This document shows, one piece after another, positions 15,749 to 23,159 of a DNA stretch of 23,579 bases (its first letter is position 1; every line of letters begins with the position of its first letter). Below the pieces are notes generated by a model. The model made no database searches and was not told the origin of the DNA. It saw nothing but the letters and a program-made list of their open reading frames with translations. Both the position numbers and the translations under genes were made by a program. The DNA is from Alphaproteobacteria bacterium (GTDB lineage: Bacteria; Pseudomonadota; Alphaproteobacteria; UBA6615): contig JAEPNS010000005.1 in NCBI GenBank assembly GCA_017643325.1, positions 1-23,579 on the forward strand, read 5' to 3'.

Positions 15749-16489
15749 ATGAAGGTTATGGATCTGTCCGGGCGCGTTGCGCTTGTCACCGGCGGCAGCC
15801 GGGGAATCGGCGCGGCGGGCGCCGTCGCGCTGGCCGAGGCCGGCGCGGCCGTCGGGGTGAACTTCGTCTCCAACGAGAAGGCGGCGATGAAAACTGTAGC
15901 CGCCGTCGAGAAGCTGGGCGGCAAGGCGATCCCGGTGCGCGGTGACGTCACCGACCGGGACGCGGTGTCGCTGATGGTCGGAACCGTCGCGGAGCGTCTC
16001 GGACCGGTCGATATCCTCGTCGCCAATGCCGGTATCCTCAAACGTCAGGACATCGAGGAGACCAGCGAGGAGGATTTCACGGAAATCCTCCACGCCAACC
16101 TCACATCCTCCTTCCTGTGCGCGCAGGAAGTGCTGCCGTCGATGCGGAAACGCGGGTGGGGCCGGCTGATCTTCGTGACGTCGGGGGCGGCCTACAACGG
16201 CGGGCGCGTGGGGCTGCACTATTCGGCGGCCAAGGGCGGCATGGAGGGCCTCTCGCGGGCCTACGCGCGCCGCCTGTTCGAGGACGGGGTGACGTCCAAC
16301 TGTGTGGCGCCCACCCTGATCGACACCGACGCGACCCAGACCGCGAGCAAGGAAAACCCCGTCTTCTCGCCGCCCATCGGGCGGACAGGGCATGTGGACG
16401 AAGTGGCGAGTGCGGTCGTGATGCTGGCGAGCAACGCCTACATGACCGGCCAGACCGTCCATATGAACGGCGGACTGTATTTCAACTAG
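15749..16489 (+). CDS. FabG-like short-chain dehydrogenase/reductase
   Basis: A 246-residue classical SDR. The dinucleotide-binding TGGSRGIG is at 14-21 and NAG at 93-95. The catalytic Ser145, Tyr158 and Lys162 are present (YSAAK). It probably oxidises a hydroxyl or reduces a keto group on an intermediate of the neighbouring UxaA-family step. NAD versus NADP preference is uncertain. It sits 13 bases after the dehydratase gene, so the two are probably co-transcribed. Its stop codon overlaps the stop of the convergent cupin gene within a CTAG palindrome. Confidence 0.92.
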   Translation: MKVMDLSGRVALVTGGSRGIGAAGAVALAEAGAAVGVNFVSNEKAAMKTVAAVEKLGGKAIPVRGDVTDRDAVSLMVGTVAERLGPVDILVANAGILKRQDIEETSEEDFTEILHANLTSSFLCAQEVLPSMRKRGWGRLIFVTSGAAYNGGRVGLHYSAAKGGMEGLSRAYARRLFEDGVTSNCVAPTLIDTDATQTASKENPVFSPPIGRTGHVDEVASAVVMLASNAYMTGQTVHMNGGLYFN

Positions 16490-16983
16490 CGGATGAACCT
16501 TTCCACGTAATCCGCGCCGAGGCCGTTGTCCGTGTACCAGGCGCGGCACATCTCGATCTTGGTGAACACGTCCTCGTAGGCCTCGATCTCGTCGTTTTCG
16601 TCGAGATAGAGCATCGCGCCGGCGATGTTGAAGAACGTGATCATCTCGTCCACATGATCGTCCACGACGAGGGTGTGAATTTCTCCCGGCGGCTCGAACA
16701 CGTAGGCGCCCTCGGTGGCGATCCAGTCATGCTCCAGGTAGCGCCATTCGCCCTTGATGACGAAGCCGTGGACGGGCGCCGGGTGGCGGTGCTTGCTCAG
16801 TACGCCGGACTTGCGCACGCGTAGCAGGTTCGCCCAGCCGCCGGTGACGGTGTTGAGCATCAGCGGGCGAAACCAGACATTCTCGGCCTGGGGTACCCAC
16901 ACGCGCTCGTCGTCGGGCAGTGCTACCTCCACGATGTCCTGCGGCATGTCGATGGGGAGGGCCTGTTCCTTTATGACGGTCAT
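16486..16983 (-). CDS. Cupin, 2,4'-dihydroxyacetophenone dioxygenase-like
   Basis: A 165-residue single cupin that resembles the DAD family (2,4'-dihydroxyacetophenone dioxygenase), non-heme iron enzymes that cleave a C-C bond. The expected metal ligands are His65 and His67 in KHRHPAPVHGF and His103 in PPGEIHTL. The C-terminal helix (EDVFTKIEMCRAWY) is also family-like. DAD-like annotation is broad; most members have unknown substrates. GGAG precedes the ATG. It lies 22 bases behind the KduD-like SDR on the same strand and is probably in one operon with it. Confidence 0.85.
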   Translation of the reverse strand: MTVIKEQALPIDMPQDIVEVALPDDERVWVPQAENVWFRPLMLNTVTGGWANLLRVRKSGVLSKHRHPAPVHGFVIKGEWRYLEHDWIATEGAYVFEPPGEIHTLVVDDHVDEMITFFNIAGAMLYLDENDEIEAYEDVFTKIEMCRAWYTDNGLGADYVERFIR

Positions 16984-17005
16984 TTCCTGATCTCCTTCGG
17001 GGCGG

Positions 17006-17740
17006 TCAGACGGCGGCGTAGCCGCCGTCGATGGGGATGACGGCGCCGGTCATGAAGCCGGCGGCCGGAGAACACAGGAACACGACGGGCCCGGCGATAT
17101 CTTCCGGCCGGCCCCAGCGGTTCATGGGCGTGCGGTCGAGCAGGGCACGCGAGCGCGCTTCGTCCCGGGCGAGTTCGGATGTCAGCGGTGTCTCGATCCA
17201 GCCGGGCGCGATCGCGTTGACACGGACGCCGTCGGCGGCCCAGGCGGCCGCGAGGGACTTGGTGAGCTGCGCGACGCCGCCCTTGGACGCGGTGTAGGCG
17301 GGAACCGCCGGGCCGCCGAAGAAGCTGAGCATCGAGGCGGTGTTGACGATGCAGCCGTTCGACGCGGCGAGGAGCGGCCTACAGGCGACGCACATGCGCA
17401 TGGTGCCCGACAGGTTGATCTGTAGAACCCTGTCGAACATGTCCGGCTCGAACTCGGCGTTGCGCGCGATCATGCCGGCGCAGTTCACCAGGATGTCGAG
17501 CCGGTCGAACGAGGCGGCGAGCGCGTCGATGGCGTCGTGGTCGCCCAGGTCAAGGACATGGCCGGTCGCGGTGTCCGGCGCGTCCGCGTTCGCGATTTCT
17601 TCTGCTGTCAGTCCGGTAAAGTCGACAGACACGCCGTGGGCCGAGAGCCCTTCGACGATGCCGGACCCGATGCCGCTGCTGCCGCCGGTGACAAGCGCAC
17701 GCAGGCCCTGGGCGGGATGGGTCTGGAAGGAATTGTTCAC
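17006..17740 (-). CDS. KduD-like short-chain dehydrogenase
   Basis: A 244-residue classical SDR with TGGSSGIG at 18-25, NCAG at 86-89, Ser136, Tyr149 and Lys153. The stretch SMLSFFGG...VPAYTASKGGV...VNAIAPGWIET...RTPMNRWGRPEDIAGPVVFL follows the pattern of KduD (2-dehydro-3-deoxy-D-gluconate 5-dehydrogenase) and related sugar-acid SDRs. This supports, but does not prove, a sugar-acid role for the block. AGGGAGAG precedes the ATG. It is divergent from the IclR gene across a 98-base gap that holds a perfect palindrome. Confidence 0.9.
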   Translation of the reverse strand: MNNSFQTHPAQGLRALVTGGSSGIGSGIVEGLSAHGVSVDFTGLTAEEIANADAPDTATGHVLDLGDHDAIDALAASFDRLDILVNCAGMIARNAEFEPDMFDRVLQINLSGTMRMCVACRPLLAASNGCIVNTASMLSFFGGPAVPAYTASKGGVAQLTKSLAAAWAADGVRVNAIAPGWIETPLTSELARDEARSRALLDRTPMNRWGRPEDIAGPVVFLCSPAAGFMTGAVIPIDGGYAAV

Positions 17741-17807
17741 TGGTCTCTCCCTGTTCGGGACAGCACATGGCGGACATCGCGCTTGTCCTCAATTCGCATG
17801 CGCCGTA

Positions 17808-17826
17808 GTTTTCAAATGTTGAAAAC
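17808..17826. promoter_or_regulatory. Perfect palindrome, probable IclR operator
   Basis: GTTTTCAA (17808-17815), ATG spacer, TTGAAAAC (17819-17826): an 8-bp perfect inverted repeat in the gap between the IclR gene and the divergent SDR gene. It is AT-rich within a GC-rich genome and lies 12 bases before the iclR ATG. IclR-family regulators commonly bind such palindromes in front of their own gene. Confidence 0.7.
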
Positions 17827-17838
17827 CGGTGTCCACAC

Positions 17839-18606
17839 ATGGCGAAGACGCAGACCTACAAGAGCCAGTCGCTGGAGCGCGGGATCGCGATCCTCGACTG
17901 CCTCGGCGACAGCGCCGAGCCGCTGACCCTTACCGAGCTCTGCCGCAGGACGCACCTCGACACGGGCACGGCGTACCGCTACCTCGCGGTGCTGACGCGC
18001 CACCGCTATGTCTTGAAAGATCCGGTCACGCGCCGGTATTCCCTGAGCTACGGCCTGTTCCGGCTCGGCCACAGACCGTATGCGCTGGCCACCCTGGCGC
18101 GCCACGCGCAACGGTTCATCGTCGAGCTGGCCGATCTGACCGGCCTCGATGCATCGGTGGGAACGCTCGAAGGACGACAGGTGGTGATCATCGAGACCGT
18201 GCGGCCGGGAAAGGGCCCCGTCGATGCCGATCCCGAGTATTCGGACGCGCACGCAAGCGCGGTCGGTAAGGTGCTGCTGGCGCACCGGGGCGATGCCCAT
18301 GTCGACCGGCTCTACCGGGACGTGCCGCTGCGACGGATTACCGATACGACGATCGTCTCGCTGCAGCGACTGCAGGGCGAAATGCGGCGGACCATGGAAG
18401 CGGGATACGCGGTCGAGCGCGGCGAGCGCCGCCCCAACCTGCATGCGGTCGCGGGCGCGGTCGTCAATCCCGGGGGAGAGGCCAACATCGCGATTGCGTT
18501 GTCCGGCCCGGCAAACCGGCTCTCCGGCGCCAACGAGGCACGCCATGGCGCGCGCGTGCGTGACGTCGCGCGGGAATTCGCGGCGTATATCGTGGATATT
18601 TCCTAG
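17839..18606 (+). CDS. IclR-family transcriptional regulator
   Basis: A 255-residue regulator. The N-terminal winged helix-turn-helix (about 8-70: SLERGIAILDCLGD, then LTELCRRTHLDTGTAYRYL) matches IclR. The C-terminal effector domain (about 85-250) includes the typical AVGKVLLA at about 137 and ITDTTI. KdgR, which senses 2-keto-3-deoxygluconate, belongs to this family, so a sugar-acid effector would be in keeping with the neighbours; this is inference. It is divergent from the KduD-like gene, with a palindrome directly before its own start, and a related copy of this element begins at its stop codon. Confidence 0.93.
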   Translation: MAKTQTYKSQSLERGIAILDCLGDSAEPLTLTELCRRTHLDTGTAYRYLAVLTRHRYVLKDPVTRRYSLSYGLFRLGHRPYALATLARHAQRFIVELADLTGLDASVGTLEGRQVVIIETVRPGKGPVDADPEYSDAHASAVGKVLLAHRGDAHVDRLYRDVPLRRITDTTIVSLQRLQGEMRRTMEAGYAVERGERRPNLHAVAGAVVNPGGEANIAIALSGPANRLSGANEARHGARVRDVAREFAAYIVDIS

Positions 18607-18624
18607 TTTTTATTGGTTGAAAAC
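18606..18624. promoter_or_regulatory. Second copy of the IclR-type operator
   Basis: GTTTT and TTGAAAAC are spaced exactly as in the palindrome at 17808-17826, and TTGAAAACCGG (11 bases, 18617-18627) is identical in both. The left half here is degenerate (TAT for CAA). It lies 71 bases before the cupin-dctP genes, a suitable place for regulating them. Confidence 0.55.
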
Positions 18625-18694
18625 CGGAGCGAGAATCTCGGACGGCTTGCCGGATGAGTGAATACCGTGGGGTCGACCTGAATTGGAGATCGCC

Positions 18695-19294
18695 ATGGAA
18701 ACCATCGATATCACTCCCGAGGAAATGGAAAAGCGCATCGCGCGCCTGGACGACCTGAAGCCGAACAAAAACGAGCTGGCCGAGCGGGCCGGCATTCCTC
18801 CCGAGGCATACGAGTTCGTCGCCGCCAAGGACATCTTCCTGCTGATGGCGAAACCGAAAGATGCGGAGCTGTCGAACAGTCAGCCTGTCATCGAGGGACC
18901 GGACGGTGCTTCGGTCTATGTGGTTGGCACGCCGCCGAACGACGGCCCGACGCCGCACGCGCACATGACAACCTACGAAACGTTCATGCCGCTGACGGGC
19001 CGGTACCGCTTCGACTACGGGCGCAACGCCAAACACAGCACCATCGTCAACCCGTTCGAGATGATCTCAGTCCCGCCGGGTGTGATCCGCCAGTTCACCA
19101 ACATCGAGGATTTCGAAACCCGGATGCTGGTGATCATCCAGGGCGAGGACGAAAACGCGCTGAACGATATCATCATGCCGCCGTCGGTCGGCGCGGAGAT
19201 CGCCGAACGCTGGGGTGAGCAGACGAAGGCAAAGATCGAAGAGATGGGCATGCTCTTCAACGCCGACGAGGAGAGCGCCGAAGCGGCCGAGTAA
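18695..19294 (+). CDS. Single-domain cupin, sister A, flanking dctP
   Basis: A 199-residue protein. An N-terminal helical part (METIDITPEEMEKRIARLDDL) precedes one cupin barrel at about 75-150. Motif 1 is intact (His88, His90, Glu95 in PHAHMTTYETF), but the third His in motif 2 is replaced by Arg132 in PPGVIRQFTN. A three-His-one-Glu site is therefore incomplete, which suggests altered metal binding or a non-catalytic sensor role. GGAG sits six bases before ATG 18695; a TTG at 18683 is less likely. A sister gene with the same substitution lies at 20540-21154, on the other side of dctP. Confidence 0.85.
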   Translation: METIDITPEEMEKRIARLDDLKPNKNELAERAGIPPEAYEFVAAKDIFLLMAKPKDAELSNSQPVIEGPDGASVYVVGTPPNDGPTPHAHMTTYETFMPLTGRYRFDYGRNAKHSTIVNPFEMISVPPGVIRQFTNIEDFETRMLVIIQGEDENALNDIIMPPSVGAEIAERWGEQTKAKIEEMGMLFNADEESAEAAE

Positions 19295-19318
19295 CGCAGC
19301 CTGACAGGTTCACGTACC

Positions 19319-19348
19319 GGAAGCGCCGACGGTTAGGCGCTTTCTTCC
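19319..19348 (+). terminator. Probable terminator or attenuator between cupin A and dctP
   Basis: AAGCGCC (19321-19327) pairs with GGCGCTT (19336-19342), extendable by a G-U and a G-C pair, and a T-rich stretch follows. It would stop or reduce transcription into dctP, which has its own half-operator and ribosome site downstream. Confidence 0.55.
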
Positions 19349-19384
19349 AACAACCAAGAAGTGTTGAAACCAAGGAGGAAGCAG

Positions 19385-20467
19385 ATGTCGAAACATAAAT
19401 ACGGTATCGCCGCCGGCGTTACGCTGGCGGCCGCAACCGCATTTGCCGCGTTATCAGTGCCTGCAATGGCGGACAACTTCACGTTCCGGATCGCGGCGGG
19501 CCATCCGGCTGCGCCGCTGTCGACCGTCAACCAGTTGCAGAAGACCTTTGTTCCGAACGTCACCAAGCGTGTCGCGGAAGAGACCGACCACACGGTCCGT
19601 TTCATCGAAGGCTACGGCGGGACGATCGCGAACCTGTTCGAGGTTCTCGAATCCACCCAGAAGGGCCTGGTCGATTTCGGGTCTATGACCTCGGCGTTCG
19701 AGCCGACCAAGCTGTTCGTCCACAACCTGAACTACTTCAACCCGTTTATCTCGGGTGACCCGAAAATCATGGGCCCGACGACCCGCCAGGTGCAGAGCGA
19801 GTTCGACTACTTCTACACGGTCTTCGACCAGTACAATCAGACGTACCTCGGTGGTGGCGCGTTCGACGACTACGGGCTGGGCACCGACTTCGCGTGGACC
19901 AAGATGGAAGAGCTGAAGGGCGTGAAGATCGGCGCGGCCGGTCCGAACCTGCCGTGGCTCGACTATGCCGGCGCGGCCAAGGTCCAGACCAACCTGAACG
20001 AGGCCTACAACGCTCTGCAGTCCGGCGTCTATGACGGGATCATCATCTTTCCGGCACCGTATTACGGGTTCAAGTTCGGCGAGGTCGCGAAGTACTACAC
20101 GACCATGGGCTGGGGCTCGACGCTGATCTATCCGTTGACGGTCAACAACGACACCTGGGCCAAGGTACCTGACCCGATCAAGAAGATCATCATGGAAGAG
20201 GTGACGGTCTATGCGAACGCGGTCGAGGATGAGTCCGTGACCAAGTTCTCTACGGCGCTGGACAACCTGCGCAAGCAGGGTGTGACGGTGCGAGATCTCG
20301 GCGACGAGGAACGCGGCAAGATGGCACGCGCGATCGAACCCTGGGTCCAGCAGAAAGCACAGGAGTACGAAGACCAGGGCTATCCCGGAAAGGCGACCTT
20401 CAAACGCCTGATGGAACTAGCCAAGCAGAACGGTGCAAAGCCGGCCCACGAGTACGTCATCAAGTAG
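19385..20467 (+). CDS. dctP: TRAP transporter substrate-binding protein, DctP family
   Basis: A 360-residue periplasmic solute receptor. The signal peptide ends at about residue 29 (VPAMA before DNFTF). The mature protein follows the DctP pattern, with LKGVKIG at 178-183 and NEAYNALQSGVYDGII at about 205-220. The conserved Arg that pairs with a ligand carboxylate, usually in a K-I-R motif, is Gly183 here, so substrate recognition may differ from classic C4-dicarboxylate binding. No DctQ or DctM permease gene is in the window, so the receptor must use a permease encoded elsewhere, or act otherwise. AAGGAGG is placed six bases before the ATG. Confidence 0.93.
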   Translation: MSKHKYGIAAGVTLAAATAFAALSVPAMADNFTFRIAAGHPAAPLSTVNQLQKTFVPNVTKRVAEETDHTVRFIEGYGGTIANLFEVLESTQKGLVDFGSMTSAFEPTKLFVHNLNYFNPFISGDPKIMGPTTRQVQSEFDYFYTVFDQYNQTYLGGGAFDDYGLGTDFAWTKMEELKGVKIGAAGPNLPWLDYAGAAKVQTNLNEAYNALQSGVYDGIIIFPAPYYGFKFGEVAKYYTTMGWGSTLIYPLTVNNDTWAKVPDPIKKIIMEEVTVYANAVEDESVTKFSTALDNLRKQGVTVRDLGDEERGKMARAIEPWVQQKAQEYEDQGYPGKATFKRLMELAKQNGAKPAHEYVIK

Positions 20468-20479
20468 TTCTTTCAGGCG

Positions 20480-20510
20480 GCGGGGCGACGATGTCGTCGT
20501 CCCGCTTCCT
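20480..20510 (+). terminator. Hairpin after dctP, possible terminator
   Basis: GCGGGGCGAC (20480-20489) pairs with GTCGTCCCGC (20496-20505), with one G-U and a 6-base loop, followed by a pyrimidine run rather than a pure T run. It starts 12 bases after the dctP stop. Termination strength is uncertain. Confidence 0.5.
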
Positions 20511-20539
20511 GTTCCATGGACAACGATTGGGAGACGAGC

Positions 20540-21154
20540 GTGAAAACGATCGACATATCGCCGGATGAGATGGAAAAGCACATCGCCCGGTTCGATGAAC
20601 TGGAGACGTACCAGTCTGCGATGGATCGCGAGAGTGCGATTCCCGCAAAGCTGATGGCGGAACTGGCCGCAGGGGAGGTGTTCTCGATCATGGCGCCGGA
20701 GGGAATGCCGGGACGCCACGCCGATGCGCCGGTGAAGTCCCTGCCGGGCATGACCGTCGGCATCGCCGTGTGTCCCCCCGGCGACGGCCCCGTCCTCCAC
20801 GCCCATTCGGACTCGCACGAGACCTTCCTTTGCCTGAAGGGAGAGTTCGACATCATTTGGGGCGATGAAGGTCAGCACAAGACGACCCTGCGTCCCTACG
20901 ACCTGATCTCGGTGCCTCCGCGCGTGATGCGCACGTTCCGGAACGTCTCGGACGAGGATGCCCATCTTTTGGCGTTCCATCAGGGCAACGAGGACATGAA
21001 GGACGCGACGATCATGGACCCTGCGCTTGGCGAGAGGGTGGCCTCCGAGTTCGGTCAGGATGTCGTCGACGCGATGGCGGCCCGGAACATGCTGTTTACC
21101 GCGGGCCGGTCGGACCCCGCCGATGCGGCAGACCCGTCAGCACAGGAGCGTTGA
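20540..21154 (+). CDS. Single-domain cupin, sister B, flanking dctP
   Basis: A 204-residue homologue of the cupin at 18695-19294: both begin KTIDIS/ETIDIT-PDEMEKHIARFDEL and share the same barrel. His87, His89 and Glu94 are present in LHAHSDSHETF, and again the third His is an Arg (Arg131 in PPRVMRTFRN). GTG 20540 is chosen as the start because GGGAG lies six bases before it and the N-terminus then lines up with the sister protein; an ATG at 20516 has no ribosome site. It follows the dctP terminator-like hairpin, so it may depend on readthrough or its own promoter. Confidence 0.85.
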   Translation: MKTIDISPDEMEKHIARFDELETYQSAMDRESAIPAKLMAELAAGEVFSIMAPEGMPGRHADAPVKSLPGMTVGIAVCPPGDGPVLHAHSDSHETFLCLKGEFDIIWGDEGQHKTTLRPYDLISVPPRVMRTFRNVSDEDAHLLAFHQGNEDMKDATIMDPALGERVASEFGQDVVDAMAARNMLFTAGRSDPADAADPSAQER

Positions 21155-21259
21155 CCCTGCGGAACTGTTTCCGCGGGAACATATGACTTGTCGGCCATGT
21201 GCCGAAGATAAACGGGACGGCGGGTGTTAGCCTCCGGGAAATCCAGCCGGAGAAAATTC

Positions 21260-22180
21260 ATGCCGACGAAAGCCGTTCTGCCGACCCCGAATCCGTCCGA
21301 GACGCTGTCCACCGCCAACCCCGACCTGCGCAAGACGGTCAGCGTCGGCGATGCTGAGATGGCCTACATCGATATCGGGGAAGGGGACCCGATCCTGTTC
21401 CTGCATGGCAACCCGACCTCGTCCTTCCTGTGGCGCAACGTCGTGCCGCATGTCGAGGGCATGGGCCGGATCGTGGTGCCGGACCTTGTGGCACACGGCT
21501 GGTCATCGACCTCGGGCCATGACGGGTATCGGTTCCAGGACAACATCGATTACGTCGACGCATTCATTGAGGCGCTTGGCCTGACCGAGAACGTGATCCT
21601 GGTGATCCACGACTGGGGTGCGGCGGTCGGATTCTACAGGGCGGCCCGGTTCCCGGAGCAGATCCAGGGCATCGCCTACATGGAGGCGATGGTGTGGCCA
21701 CGCCACTGGTCCGACATTCCCGAGGAGCGAGTCGGTGCCTTCAAGAGGTTCCGTACGCCCGAAGGCGAGAAAGAAGCACTCGAGAAAAACCTCTTCGTCG
21801 AGGTGATGCTGTTCGAGAAGGGTATCATCCGCGAGCTCTCGGACGCCGAGAAAGAGGTCTACCGCTACCCGACCTCGCGCCCGGGCGGGACGCGCGCGCC
21901 GGGCGTCGTCATGCCGAACGATATCCCGTTCGACGGCGAGCCGGCGGACAACCATGAGCTTGTAAAGTTCTATGCGGACTGGCTTGTGGAGAGTGACACG
22001 CCCAAGCTTTTCATTAACGCCGACGAGGGCCACGGACTGGCAGGCGCCGCGCGCGAACATGCCCGCACGTTCAAAAACCAGACCGAGGTCACCGTCCACG
22101 GTCGGCACTACATGCAGGAAGACTGCCCGGACGAGGTCGGTGCTGCCGTCGCGGACTTCGTGCGGAACCTGCGCGGTTAG
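21260..22180 (+). CDS. Haloalkane dehalogenase-family alpha/beta hydrolase
   Basis: A 306-residue hydrolase with a full HLD-II-type pentad: Asn51 (HGNPTSS), nucleophile Asp118 and Trp119 (VIHDWGA), Glu142 (YMEAMV) and His283 (GRHYMQEDCP). Haloalkane dehalogenases use the Asp to displace halide from an alkyl chain, and Asn plus Trp hold the halide. All these are kept, so dehalogenase activity is plausible, although Renilla-luciferase-like and other members share the same pentad. ATG 21260 is preceded by GGAG; the frame is open further up to 21224 but without similarity. No halo-acid dehalogenase or alcohol dehydrogenase accompanies it. Confidence 0.9.
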   Translation: MPTKAVLPTPNPSETLSTANPDLRKTVSVGDAEMAYIDIGEGDPILFLHGNPTSSFLWRNVVPHVEGMGRIVVPDLVAHGWSSTSGHDGYRFQDNIDYVDAFIEALGLTENVILVIHDWGAAVGFYRAARFPEQIQGIAYMEAMVWPRHWSDIPEERVGAFKRFRTPEGEKEALEKNLFVEVMLFEKGIIRELSDAEKEVYRYPTSRPGGTRAPGVVMPNDIPFDGEPADNHELVKFYADWLVESDTPKLFINADEGHGLAGAAREHARTFKNQTEVTVHGRHYMQEDCPDEVGAAVADFVRNLRG

Positions 22181-22701
22181 CAGTCGTCCAGACTTCGCGG
22201 CCGGAGGAAGTCGACCAGCCGTCCGCCCTCGGCCGACATCGTGCGCCAGTCCTCGCCATTGAGTTCGATCACAGCCAGCCCGGCTGTTGGGAATCCCAAT
22301 CCCAGTTCTGCGTTTGCTTCCGCATCGGAGCCCGGCCCGGCCATGAGCCGCGTCAGGGTCTCCATGCCGGGATTGTGCCCGACGACCAGCGTCGTCGCAG
22401 TCGCAGGATTTACACGCTCGATATAGGCGAGAAGCGTTCCCGGCGAAGCGAGGTAAAGATCTGGCAGGATCTCGGCCTCGGGTGCGTGGGGGAACTCTTC
22501 GCGAATGATCTTCCAGGTCTGGCTTGTTCGCACCGCGGCGGAAACAAGCACCGTATCCGGCACCAGGTCCTGCGCGGCGATCCATGCGCCGACTGCGCGG
22601 CTGGCCCGATGACCGCGCGCATTCAGGGGGCGGTCGAAATCGTCCTGGGATGCGTCTCCCCAGTCAGATTTGCCATGTCGCATCAGCAGCAGCCGTTTCA
22701 T
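22177..22701 (-). CDS. sixA: SixA-type histidine phosphatase
   Basis: A 174-residue member of the histidine phosphatase superfamily, SixA branch. The catalytic RHG is at 8-10 (LLLMRHGKSDW), and His109 in VVGHNPGMETL is the second active-site histidine. Arg58 lies in SAAVRTSQTW. E. coli SixA removes phosphate from phosphohistidine proteins; other members act on small substrates. The gene overlaps the end of the convergent dehalogenase gene by four bases. It is followed (on its upstream side) by the rRNA leader. Confidence 0.88.
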   Translation of the reverse strand: MKRLLLMRHGKSDWGDASQDDFDRPLNARGHRASRAVGAWIAAQDLVPDTVLVSAAVRTSQTWKIIREEFPHAPEAEILPDLYLASPGTLLAYIERVNPATATTLVVGHNPGMETLTRLMAGPGSDAEANAELGLGFPTAGLAVIELNGEDWRTMSAEGGRLVDFLRPRSLDDC

Positions 22702-22835
22702 GACCCTCGCCGTTCGTCGCGTTCAGGTGCGTGGATCGACGTTGCATTGCGAGACCGGCGAGCGCAAGCGCGGCTCATGCGGAGTTTGCCGTTTCCGCGT
22801 TGCGGGAAAAATTTGCTGCGGCGCAAAACAAACCG

Positions 22836-22863
22836 TTGACTCGGGTCCCGCGGGTCCTATATC
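22836..22863 (+). promoter_or_regulatory. Candidate rrn promoter P1
   Basis: TTGACT at 22836-22841, 16 bases, TATATC at 22858-22863. It resembles the promoter of the tRNA gene at 8656-8684. Confidence 0.55.
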
Positions 22864-22966
22864 AACCGTCCAGCCGTTGGACGCGGATCGTGTCGGTTTT
22901 CCGAGATGCTCCCGCCGGCGGTTTGAGGGATGTAAGACCCCATCCCGGACATGTCGAAAAAAGCGT

Positions 22967-22995
22967 TTGACAGGTCCGGTCCGTGGTCGTACAAC
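22967..22995 (+). promoter_or_regulatory. Candidate rrn promoter P2
   Basis: A perfect TTGACA at 22967-22972, 17 bases, TACAAC at 22990-22995. It lies about 290 bases before 16S rRNA, in the usual place for rrn promoters. Confidence 0.6.
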
Positions 22996-23159
22996 CCGCC
23001 TCCGCCGCCCACACCGGGCCTCGGTCCCTTGGGGCGGCTCTGCAAAATGCCGAAGACCTTCGCTTCATCCGAGAAGCGAGACAGGCACTTGCGCTGTTGG
23101 ACATTGTGAATACCTGAAGAAGGGATGCGCAGGCGGCGGTGCGTGATCAAACACGTCCG

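Noticed and set aside
14137..16041. 634-codon open frame on the - strand opposite the dehydratase and SDR genes
   Set aside because: It is antisense to two well-supported genes, is rich in Arg, His and Asp as expected of GC-rich shadow frames, and shows no recognisable domain.
20516..20539. ATG start eight codons upstream for cupin B
   Set aside because: It has no ribosome site, whereas GTG 20540 has one and aligns with the N-terminus of the sister cupin.
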